DNA of 11,144 bases from Pseudofrankia asymbiotica (GTDB taxonomy: Bacteria > Actinomycetota > Actinomycetes > Frankiales > Frankiaceae): NCBI RefSeq assembly GCF_001983105.1, contig NZ_MOMC01000021.1, positions 29,390 to 40,533 of the forward strand, given 5' to 3'. The notes below the pieces were generated by a model. It did no database searches and was not told where the DNA came from. It saw only the letters and a list, made by a program, of their open reading frames with translations. Both the position numbers and the translations under genes were made by a program. Positions 5,878-11,144 of the stretch are shown piece by piece (the stretch's first letter is position 1; each line of letters begins with the position of its first letter).

Positions 5878-7281
5878 GTGAGTCTGTCCACGATGGAACT
5901 CGTCGACCCGCGCACCCCCGTCGCCCGGCTGAACCACTTCTTTGACGACGACACCCTCACCCTGTTCGCCGCGCCCGACACCTCGGGCGTCGTCGCTGGG
6001 CAGGGACTCGTCGACGGCAACGAGGTGGTCGCCTTCGCTACCGACGTGACGGTGCAAGGCGGGGCGATGGGCCGAGACGGTTGCGCGCGCATCGTGCACG
6101 CCATCGAGTCGGCCGCCCGGATGAGCGTGCCAGTGGTCGGCATCTGGCACTCCGGCGGTGCCCGGCTGCAGGAGGGCGTCGCCTCGCTGGACGGGGTGGG
6201 CCGGGTCTTCGCCGCCATCGTGCGAGCCTCCGGACGGATTCCGCAGATCTCCCTGGTGCTCGGCGCGGCCGCCGGCGGAGCCGCCTACGGCCCGGCGCTG
6301 ACCGACCTGGTGATCATGGGCCCGGACGCCAAGGTCTTCGTCACCGGACCCGACGTGGTCCGCTCCGTGACCGGCGAGGACTGCACCGCCGACAGCCTCG
6401 GCGGCCCGGACACACACTCCAAGAAGAGCGGCGTCGTCCACCTGAGCTGCGACTCCGACGACCAGGCGGTCGAGACGACCCGCCACCTCGTGTCGCTGCT
6501 GGCCGACCAGCGCGACATCGGGCAGGTCGAACCCCGCGACCTCAGCACGCTCCTGCCCGAGTCGCCGCGCCGCGCCTACGACGTCCGGCCCCTCGTCGGC
6601 GGCGTGCTCGACGACGGCTTCATCGAGCTGCACCCGAAGTGGGCCCGCAACATCGTCACCGCGCTCGGCCGGCTCGGCGGCCGCACGGTCGGCGTCGTCG
6701 CGAACAACCCGCTGCGCCGCGGCGGCTGCCTGGACTCGCTGTCGGCCGAGAAGGCCTCCCGCTTCGTGCGGATGTGCGACTCGTTCGGGGTGCCGCTGAT
6801 CGTCCTCGTCGACGTCCCCGGTTACCTGCCCGGCGTCGGCCAGGAATGGGAGGGCGTCGTCCGCCGCGGCGCCAAGCTGCTCTACGCCTTCGCCGAGTGC
6901 ACGGTGCCCAGGGTGACCGTCGTGACCCGCAAGGCCTACGGCGGCGCGTACATCGCGATGAACGCCTCCTGCCTGGGCGCGACGGCCGTCTACGCGTGGC
7001 CGACAGCCGAGGTCGCCGTGATGGGCCACGAGGCGGCCGTGAAGATCATTCACCGGCGCACGATCGCCGCCGTGCCGGCACAGCGCCAGCCCGAGATCAT
7101 CAAGGAACTGGCCGAGGAGCACGCGGTCGCCGTCGGCGGCGTCCAGAAGGCGGTCGAACTCGGCGTGATCGACGCGATCGTCTCACCGACCGAGACCCGC
7201 GGCGTCGTCGCCGCCGCGATCGCCGACGCGATCGCCGCCGGCCGCCCCGACAAGAACATCCACGGCAACATCCCGCTGTAA
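5878..7281 (+). CDS. accD6: Acyl-CoA carboxylase carboxyltransferase beta subunit, AccD6-like
   Basis: Carboxyltransferase half of an acyl-CoA carboxylase: moves CO2 from carboxybiotin to acetyl- or propionyl-CoA, giving malonyl-CoA for FabD. The 467-residue protein has the crotonase-fold oxyanion segments WHSGGARLQEG (90-100), AAGGAAYGPALTD (131-143) and AYGGAYIAM (353-361), and the long conserved stretch VDVPGYLPGVGQEWEGVVRR (311-330). Shared details with mycobacterial AccD6 include SVTGED, KKSGV, NNPLRRGGCL and an NIPL C-terminus, and the length is close to what I recall for that protein (about 470). It needs a biotinylated alpha subunit that is not in this window. Acetyl versus propionyl preference is not certain. 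It ends 2 nt before a large inverted repeat. Confidence 0.92.
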   Translation: MSLSTMELVDPRTPVARLNHFFDDDTLTLFAAPDTSGVVAGQGLVDGNEVVAFATDVTVQGGAMGRDGCARIVHAIESAARMSVPVVGIWHSGGARLQEGVASLDGVGRVFAAIVRASGRIPQISLVLGAAAGGAAYGPALTDLVIMGPDAKVFVTGPDVVRSVTGEDCTADSLGGPDTHSKKSGVVHLSCDSDDQAVETTRHLVSLLADQRDIGQVEPRDLSTLLPESPRRAYDVRPLVGGVLDDGFIELHPKWARNIVTALGRLGGRTVGVVANNPLRRGGCLDSLSAEKASRFVRMCDSFGVPLIVLVDVPGYLPGVGQEWEGVVRRGAKLLYAFAECTVPRVTVVTRKAYGGAYIAMNASCLGATAVYAWPTAEVAVMGHEAAVKIIHRRTIAAVPAQRQPEIIKELAEEHAVAVGGVQKAVELGVIDAIVSPTETRGVVAAAIADAIAAGRPDKNIHGNIPL

Positions 7282-7313
7282 CACTGGTCCGCTCCGTCCG
7301 GGCACGGCGCTAC

Positions 7314-7345
7314 GGCCCCTTCCTTGCTTCGCTGCGGAAGGGACC
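7314..7345 (+). repeat. Hairpin 1 of the inverted-repeat element
   Basis: GGCCCCTTCC (7314-7323) pairs with GGAAGGGACC (7336-7345), nine of ten pairs. The 12-nt loop contains GCTTCGCT. Confidence 0.7.
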
Positions 7346-7395
7346 TCCGCGCCGTGTCCTCCTCCGCGAACGTGCGCTCCGGCGACCTCCGCTGC

Positions 7396-7429
7396 GGCTC
7401 GCCTACGTCGCTTCGCTCGTAGGCGTGCC
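7396..7429 (+). repeat. Hairpin 2 of the inverted-repeat element
   Basis: GCCTACG (7401-7407) pairs with CGTAGGC (7418-7424). The stem extends outward to 11 of 12 pairs (7396-7429). The loop TCGCTTCGCT contains the shared core. Confidence 0.75.
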
Positions 7430-7480
7430 TCCGCGGAGGTGCGCCTCCGCGCCAGCTCGGTGGCGTGCCGCTTGAACGTC

Positions 7481-7597
7481 GGGAGTCCAAGACGGGGCCT
7501 GATCCGGAACTAGGTCCTTGCGGGCGTCGTCGATGAGGCGCGAAGCCCACGCCACGAGCGAAGCGACGTGGCCGGGCAAGACGTGTAGTGATCTGGT
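7481..7597 (+). repeat. 117-nt spacer between the arms, with a third related unit
   Basis: This centre of the element encodes nothing I recognise. Its right half contains another hairpin of the same design in the orientation of the right arm. On the minus strand it reads ASLVAWAS where the right arm reads ASLVGWAS, so it looks like a degraded third copy of part of the repeat. Confidence 0.5.
7545..7577 (-). repeat. Hairpin 3, in the spacer
   Basis: GCCACG (7551-7556) pairs with CGTGGC (7567-7572) around AGCGAAGCGA. Four more pairs form beyond a small internal loop (GCCC 7545-7548 with GGGC 7574-7577). Confidence 0.6.
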
Positions 7598-7648
7598 GAC
7601 GTTCAAGCGTCAGGTGACCGTGTGGGCGCGGAGGCGCGCCTCGCGGAG

Positions 7649-7682
7649 GCCCAGCCCACGAGCGAAGCGAAGTGGGTTGGGC
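7649..7682 (-). repeat. Hairpin 4 of the inverted-repeat element
   Basis: GCCCAGCCCAC (7649-7659) pairs with GTGGGTTGGGC (7672-7682): eleven pairs including one G-T. The 12-nt loop contains AGCGAAGC. Confidence 0.75.
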
Positions 7683-7732
7683 CGCAGCGAGGTCGCCGCA
7701 GCGCCCGTGAGCGCAGGAGGACACGGCGCGCA

Positions 7733-7763
7733 GGTCCCTTGGGAGCGAAGCGAGTAAGGGGCC
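7733..7763 (-). repeat. Hairpin 5 of the inverted-repeat element
   Basis: GGTCCCTT (7733-7740) pairs with AAGGGGCC (7756-7763), eight pairs with one wobble. The 15-nt loop contains AGCGAAGC. Confidence 0.65.
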
Positions 7764-7796
7764 GTAGCGCCGCGCCCGCACGGAGCGAACCAGAGA

Positions 7797-8423
7797 CTAG
7801 GCGTCGGCTATGTCGGTCCAGGTGCTCACCACGCGGGCTACCTGGCGGGGGGTCATCCAGGCGGCGGCGCGGGCGAAGATCGGGTCGGCGCGGCGGGCGA
7901 GGTCTACCCGGCCGCCGCCCAGGGATGGGGCGATCGCCCGGACGTGTTCGAAGCTGATCGTGCCGGTGGTGAAGGCCTCCCTGGTGGCCGGCAGGTCGCG
8001 AAGCGCGCGGGCGACGGTCAGCAGGTGCGTCGAGGTCGGCGCGTTGACCCGGCACTCCCTGCGCAGCCAGGCCGCCGCCGAGACGGCGCCGTCGGCGAGC
8101 CACAGCGAGCGGCGATCGAACTCGCCGACCAGCAGCACCCACCGCGCGGTCGTCGCGTCGACGGTCGCCCGACCCTCGATCACCGCCGTGGCGAGATCCA
8201 CGTCCGACAGTCTCGCGGGGTCGACCGGCTGACCGCCCCCCGCCTGACCGGGGGCAGCGGCTTCGGCGCCGCCGCCGGGGGCTTCGGCGCCGCCGCCGGG
8301 GGCGGCCCGCGGTGGCGCCGGATCGTCCGCCTCCGGACGTGCCGGCCCGGCGGAGACGCCGGCCTGCTCCGGGACCTCGGGCTCTGATGCCCCTGCGTGG
8401 TCGTCGGGGACTCCGGTCACCAT
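7797..8423 (-). CDS. C-terminally truncated DUF222 (13E12-family) protein
   Basis: The 208-residue protein starts at the ATG at 8423, preceded by GGAGGGGG about 4-6 nt away. Residues 1-70 are Pro/Ala/Gly-rich. From residue 71 it follows the DUF222 pattern: LSDVDLATAVIEG, RWVLLVGEFDRRSLWLADG, SAAAWLRRECRV, LLTVARALRDLPATREAF and GTISFEHVRAI. Full members are usually much longer and end in an HNH nuclease motif. Here the frame stops after VARVVSTWTDIADA, beside the inverted repeat, and no HNH part is found nearby. It may therefore be a gene remnant or a DUF222-only protein. An SOS box and -10 lie upstream. The family is often multicopy in actinobacteria; function is unknown. Confidence 0.75.
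   Translation of the reverse strand: MVTGVPDDHAGASEPEVPEQAGVSAGPARPEADDPAPPRAAPGGGAEAPGGGAEAAAPGQAGGGQPVDPARLSDVDLATAVIEGRATVDATTARWVLLVGEFDRRSLWLADGAVSAAAWLRRECRVNAPTSTHLLTVARALRDLPATREAFTTGTISFEHVRAIAPSLGGGRVDLARRADPIFARAAAWMTPRQVARVVSTWTDIADA
8260..8301 (-). repeat. 21-bp perfect tandem duplication in the DUF222 gene
   Basis: Two identical 21-bp units (8260-8280, 8281-8301), beginning GCTTCGGCGCC, encode a duplicated seven-residue Ala/Pro/Gly/Glu segment (APGGGAE) in the disordered N-terminal region. The frame is kept. Confidence 0.9.
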
Positions 8424-8608
8424 GCACCCCCTCCATCGACTGGCGGCGCGCGGAAACCGCGGCCGGCGCGGTCGCGTCTGCCTTGTCCTGATGCCGCCGC
8501 CCGAGGGCCCTGCCCGTCGGGCACGGCTGGTTGACCGCCCATGCGGGAAGTAGCTGGCGGCGTGCCGTTCCGAGGGGCGATCCGGTTGGGTGGAGGCATG
8601 GTCGAACT

Positions 8609-8624
8609 TCGAACGTATGTTCGT
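8609..8624 (-). promoter_or_regulatory. lexA binding site (candidate): LexA/SOS box candidate
   Basis: TCGAACGTATGTTCGT matches the actinobacterial LexA consensus TCGAAC-N4-GTTCGA at 11 of 12 defined positions. A further half-site TCGAAC lies at 8602-8607. The box is just downstream of a leftward -10, an ideal place for repression. Several mycobacterial 13E12-family genes are, to my knowledge, under LexA control, which fits the DUF222 gene here. Confidence 0.75.
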
Positions 8625-8630
8625 ATTGTA
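8625..8630 (-). promoter_or_regulatory. Leftward -10 hexamer TACAAT
   Basis: On the minus strand TACAAT (five of six against TATAAT) abuts the SOS box and would drive the DUF222 gene. The region 16-18 nt upstream has no strong -35; TGGTGA (8648-8653) is the best placed. Confidence 0.5.
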
Positions 8631-8680
8631 GGTGATCCAAAGGGCAATCACCATCCCCCGCAACGAACGACCGGCGCCGA

Positions 8681-8717
8681 GGCAAGGTAGTTACCTGCTG
8701 CGAAATAACTACTTGCC
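8681..8717 (+). promoter_or_regulatory. Inverted-repeat operator candidate upstream of MFS gene
   Basis: GTAGTTA (8687-8693) and TAACTAC (8706-8712) are perfect inverted copies around 12 nt. With a 1-nt offset the arms extend to GGCAAG and CTTGCC. The centre is about 50 bp before the MFS start, typical for the operator of a repressor controlling an exporter. The regulator is not in the window. Confidence 0.6.
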
Positions 8718-8736
8718 GGGTCGCGTTCTGGGGGGT

Positions 8737-8741
8737 GGAGG
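8737..8741 (+). promoter_or_regulatory. Ribosome binding site of MFS gene
   Basis: GGAGG lies 7 nt before the ATG at 8749. It argues against the far upstream GTG at 8632, which would place the operator inside the gene, and against the ATG at 8782, which has a poorly spaced site. Confidence 0.7.
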
Positions 8742-8748
8742 TGTGTTG

Positions 8749-10317
8749 ATGCTGTCGCGGGGACTGGAACGCGAAAGGGCGATGAGTACGCAGGGGGTGA
8801 GCGGCGGCTCACCAGGTCGCCCGTCCACCGAGAGCGGATCCACCGCCGGCTCACGCCGCCCGCCAGTCCCGCGCGCCGCCGAGGCACGGACGACAGGCAC
8901 GACGATCGGCGACCGGCCCTCGCCGCGTTCCGGCGGGACGTTCGCCGCGTTGCGGGTGCCGAACTACCGCCGCTTCATGACCGGCCAGATCATCTCCATG
9001 TGCGGTACCTGGATGCAGACGATCGCGCTGGGCTGGCTGGTGCTCTCCCTCGGCGCGAGCGGCACGCTGCTCGGCGTCGTCACCGCCGCGCAGTTCCTGC
9101 CGGTGCTCGTCTTCGGCGCCTATGGCGGCCTCGTCGCCGACCGGACCAACATCCGCCGGCTGCTGAGCTGTACGGCCAGCCTCCAGGCCCTGCTCGCCGC
9201 CGTTCTCGGAATCCTCGTGATCACGGACGTGGTCACGCTCTGGATGGTGGTCGTCTTCGCCCTCTGCCTCGGGCTCACGCAGGCGGTCGACAATCCCGCC
9301 AGGCAGAGCTTCGTGCAGGAGATGGTCGGCCCGGAGACGCTGCCCAACGCGGTCACCCTCAACTCGGTGACGATGAACGCGGCCCGGGTGGTCGGCCCCG
9401 CGATCGCCGGAGCGACGATCACCCTCGTCGGCAACGGGATGTGTTTCATCCTCAACGCACTGTCGTTCGCGGCGATCCTGGTCGCGCTCGCCAGGCTCGA
9501 CCGCTCGGCGCTGCGCCCGAACCCGCCCGTGGCCAGGGCACCGGGCCAGATCCGCGAGGGCTTCCACTACGCGGTGCGCACCGCCAGTATCCGGATCCCG
9601 CTGACGATGATGGTCCTGACGGGCACCCTCGCCTACGAGTTCCAGGTGACGCTGCCCCTGGTCGCGCGGGAGACCTTCCATGGCACGGCGGCGACCTACA
9701 GCCTGCTGACCGGCGCGATGGGCGCCGGCGCCGTGGCCGGCGGCCTGCTGGTGGCCCGCCGCCGGCTCACCGGGGTGCGCTCGCTCGTCGCCGTCGCGGG
9801 CGTCTTCGGCGCCCTGCTGTTGCTGTCCGCCGCCGCGCCGTCGCTGGTCGTCCTGGTCGCGGCCCTCGTCGTCACGGGCGCGGCCAGCGTCGCCTTCATC
9901 GCCACCGGCAACGCGACCGTCCAGCTGTCGGCCGAGCCGCGGATGCGCGGCCGGGTGATGGCGCTGTGGTCGATGGCGTTCCTCGGCACCACCCCGCTGG
10001 GCGGCCCGATCGCCGGCGCCATCGCCCAGGTCTTCGGCGCCCGCGCGGGCCTCGTGCTCGCCGGCGTCGCCGCCGTGGCGGCGGCCCTGATCGGCCTCGC
10101 GTCGCTGCGCCGCATCGAGGCGCGCCAGGTCGCGGCCCCGGTGGCCGTGGCCCCGGTGGCCGCGGGCTTCCCCGCCGTGGAGCACGCGGCCGGGAAGCAC
10201 GCCGTCGCGGTCGGGGCCACGGCCGAGGCGGCGTGCTCCACCGCCACGGCGACGGTTCACCCCGCCGAGCAGGCGCCGTCGGGAAAGCCGTCGGCGCGGC
10301 CCCTGCCGTCCACCTGA
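8749..10317 (+). CDS. MFS transporter, MFS_3/EntS-like exporter
   Basis: Inner-membrane proton-coupled exporter of unknown substrate; relatives include siderophore and multidrug exporters. The 522-residue protein has a long hydrophilic N-terminal tail (1-65), then AALRVPNYRRFMTGQIIS, the usual entry to the first helix of this family. About a dozen hydrophobic segments run from 75 to 452. Motif A is GGLVADRTNIRRL (126-138), followed by the family-typical DNPARQSF (181-188). A second-half signature RGRVMALWSMAFLGTTPLGG lies at 400-419. The tail (456-522) is Ala/Val/Pro-rich low complexity. It stands alone with its own operator candidate and converges on the peptidase gene 48 nt away. Confidence 0.88.
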   Translation: MLSRGLERERAMSTQGVSGGSPGRPSTESGSTAGSRRPPVPRAAEARTTGTTIGDRPSPRSGGTFAALRVPNYRRFMTGQIISMCGTWMQTIALGWLVLSLGASGTLLGVVTAAQFLPVLVFGAYGGLVADRTNIRRLLSCTASLQALLAAVLGILVITDVVTLWMVVVFALCLGLTQAVDNPARQSFVQEMVGPETLPNAVTLNSVTMNAARVVGPAIAGATITLVGNGMCFILNALSFAAILVALARLDRSALRPNPPVARAPGQIREGFHYAVRTASIRIPLTMMVLTGTLAYEFQVTLPLVARETFHGTAATYSLLTGAMGAGAVAGGLLVARRRLTGVRSLVAVAGVFGALLLLSAAAPSLVVLVAALVVTGAASVAFIATGNATVQLSAEPRMRGRVMALWSMAFLGTTPLGGPIAGAIAQVFGARAGLVLAGVAAVAAALIGLASLRRIEARQVAAPVAVAPVAAGFPAVEHAAGKHAVAVGATAEAACSTATATVHPAEQAPSGKPSARPLPST

Positions 10318-10365
10318 GCCCTCCGAGGCGCTCCCCCGCCCGCGCCCCAGCGGCCACGGACCGCC

Positions 10366-11142
10366 TCAGTCGGTCTCGGCCACCGCCGAGGAGGACGAGG
10401 ACGGCTTCCGGTCGGTGGTGGTCGCGGCGACCCGGTCGAGCTCGGGCAGATCGCGCAGCTCACTCCCGTTCGTGCCGCGGTGCGCGCTCAGCGCACTGTC
10501 GTGGTACTCCTCGGCGATGTCGAGGAACTCCGGCTCGTGGTACCGGCGGCCATCGACCGTCGGGCCGGCGCTGCCCTCGATGATCGCCTCGACGTCCTCG
10601 CCCCAGATGGTCTTGTGCGTCTCCAGCGCGTGGGTCAGGGCGAGCACCTCACGGCGGTTGGCCTCCAGGACCTGCTCCGTGCGTCGGTAGAGCTCCTGGA
10701 GCCGCTCCTCGACCTGCTCTCCGAACGGCCGGTCGTTGTCCACGGCGAGCTGTTCGACAGGGATGACGTTGGCCATGGACATCCAGGAGGAGATCGTCTT
10801 GCCCATGGCCGAGCCGGAGACGTGCCGGGCGACGAGGTAGGTCGCGCTCCGCAGGTCGCCGCCGACGCCGACGGTGTTGTCGCCGTCGAAGAACATCCGC
10901 TCGCCGACCAGGGAGGCGAGGGACACCATCACCTGGGTCTCGATCTCGGACTTCCACATGAACATGCTGTCCTCGAGCTTCACCGACGCGACGAAGCCGC
11001 CGACGCCCCCGCGCCGCTCGATCGTGGCCATGTCGATGGCCCGGCCGCGCTGCAGCCGGTAGGCGACGACCGCGTGGCAGGCCTCGTGCAGGGCGATGCT
11101 GTGCCGCTCCCGCTCGATGTGCTCGTGGTCGTCGGGCAGGCC
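10366..11142 (-). CDS. FtsH-like M41 zinc metallopeptidase, 5' partial
   Basis: Only the last 258 residues are visible; the frame is open to the right edge, so any AAA ATPase part lies outside. The zinc motif HEACH (11074-11088) is in HSIALHEACHAVVAYRL, followed by ATIERRGGVGGFV as in the FtsH peptidase domain. The third ligand is the Asp in GGDLRSAT, 73 residues after the second His, the spacing I recall in FtsH (about 73-74). The helical region KSEIETQVMVSLASLVGERMFF also fits. FtsH normally has Gly where this has Cys. The C-terminus ends in a Ser-run and acidic residues. An internal Met codon at 11029-11031 is not the start, since it would remove the zinc motif. Confidence 0.85.
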   Translation of the reverse strand, partial: GLPDDHEHIERERHSIALHEACHAVVAYRLQRGRAIDMATIERRGGVGGFVASVKLEDSMFMWKSEIETQVMVSLASLVGERMFFDGDNTVGVGGDLRSATYLVARHVSGSAMGKTISSWMSMANVIPVEQLAVDNDRPFGEQVEERLQELYRRTEQVLEANRREVLALTHALETHKTIWGEDVEAIIEGSAGPTVDGRRYHEPEFLDIAEEYHDSALSAHRGTNGSELRDLPELDRVAATTTDRKPSSSSSAVAETD

Positions 11143-11144
11143 AT

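Larger units (their letters stand above)
7284..7480 (+). repeat. Left arm of large imperfect inverted repeat (about 197 nt)
   Basis: From CTGGTCCGCTCCGT to CGCTTGAACGTC this segment matches the reverse complement of 7598-7793, roughly 80% by eye with a few 1-2 base gaps. Long identical blocks include CGGCGCTACGGCCCCTT and CGCGCCGTGTCCTCCT. It begins 2 nt after the accD6 stop and holds two loop-sharing hairpins. I do not recognise it as a known insertion sequence, and no transposase is encoded. Confidence 0.85.
7598..7793 (-). repeat. Right arm of large imperfect inverted repeat (about 196 nt)
   Basis: Reverse-complement partner of 7284-7480, bounded by GACGTTCAAGCG (7598-7609) inside and ACCAG (7789-7793) outside. 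Its outer end is 3 nt from the stop codon of the leftward DUF222 gene. It carries hairpins 4 and 5. Confidence 0.85.
8424..8748. promoter_or_regulatory. Divergent control region between DUF222 gene and MFS gene
   Basis: No convincing gene lies in these 325 bp. It holds an SOS box with an adjacent leftward -10, an inverted-repeat operator candidate near the MFS gene, and a long leader (about 190 nt) before the DUF222 start. It is visibly richer in A/T around 8600-8715 than its surroundings. Confidence 0.6.

Noticed and set aside
4264..7122. A very long open frame on the minus strand opposite fabF and accD6
   Set aside because: It is antisense to two clear enzymes, its residues are Arg/Gly/His-rich without any family motif, and such frames are normal in G+C-rich DNA.
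7284..7793. CRISPR array
   Set aside because: The repeated loop cores occur in both orientations with irregular spacing and different stems, and no cas gene is present.
7284..7793. Insertion sequence with a transposase
   Set aside because: No frame in or between the arms encodes a recognisable transposase, and no target duplication is evident at the outer ends.
8417..8647. Small minus-strand ORF (76 codons) in the DUF222 leader
   Set aside because: It overlaps the SOS box and promoter, has Pro/Arg/Gly-rich composition without motifs, and ends by chance near the DUF222 ATG.
8632..8748. N-terminal extension of the MFS protein from the GTG at 8632
   Set aside because: It would put the dyad at 8681-8717 inside the gene and lacks a ribosome site, whereas the ATG at 8749 has GGAGG 7 nt upstream.
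10318..10365. Bidirectional terminator between the MFS and peptidase genes
   Set aside because: The 48-nt gap is C-rich but I could not find a convincing stem-loop in it.

Overview
The window is G+C-rich actinobacterial chromosome: codons end mostly in G or C, GTG starts occur, and it carries a fasR-fabD-fabH-acpP-fabF fatty-acid synthase II cluster. The fab gene order is that of Streptomyces. The accD6-like gene after fabF recalls the mycobacterial mabR-fabD-acpM-kasA-kasB-accD6 locus. A Frankia-type organism fits best, but the genus is inferred, not proved.

Layout. Positions 3-1550 (+) hold a PucR-type regulator (FasR/MabR family) whose start lies off the left edge. A hairpin follows it, then a 393-nt regulatory gap with several short repeats. 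Positions 1944-5520 (+) hold fabD, fabH, acpP and fabF. fabD/fabH and acpP/fabF overlap at stop/start codons; a 144-nt gap with a hairpin and a candidate promoter separates fabH from acpP. A perfect 10-bp hairpin follows fabF, and after a 357-nt gap comes accD6 (5878-7281). Together these genes make malonyl-CoA (AccD6 with an alpha subunit encoded elsewhere), load it onto ACP (FabD), start chains (FabH) and elongate them (FabF). FasR presumably sets the level.

Positions 7284-7793 are not ordinary intergenic DNA. They form a large imperfect inverted repeat with arms of about 197 nt around a 117-nt spacer. It holds five hairpins whose loops all carry GCTTCGCT or its complement. The repeat starts within a few bases of the stop codons of both convergent neighbours.

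Positions 7797-8423 (-) hold a C-terminally truncated DUF222 (13E12-family) protein that lacks the usual HNH nuclease part. Upstream of it is a near-consensus actinobacterial LexA/SOS box (8609-8624) next to a good -10 hexamer. Diverging from it is an MFS exporter (8749-10317, +) with its own inverted-repeat operator candidate. At the right edge a partial FtsH-like M41 zinc peptidase (10366-11142, -) converges on the MFS gene.

The parts most worth following up are the 510-bp inverted-repeat element, the SOS-boxed truncated DUF222 gene beside it, and the regulatory repeats upstream of fabD and the MFS gene.
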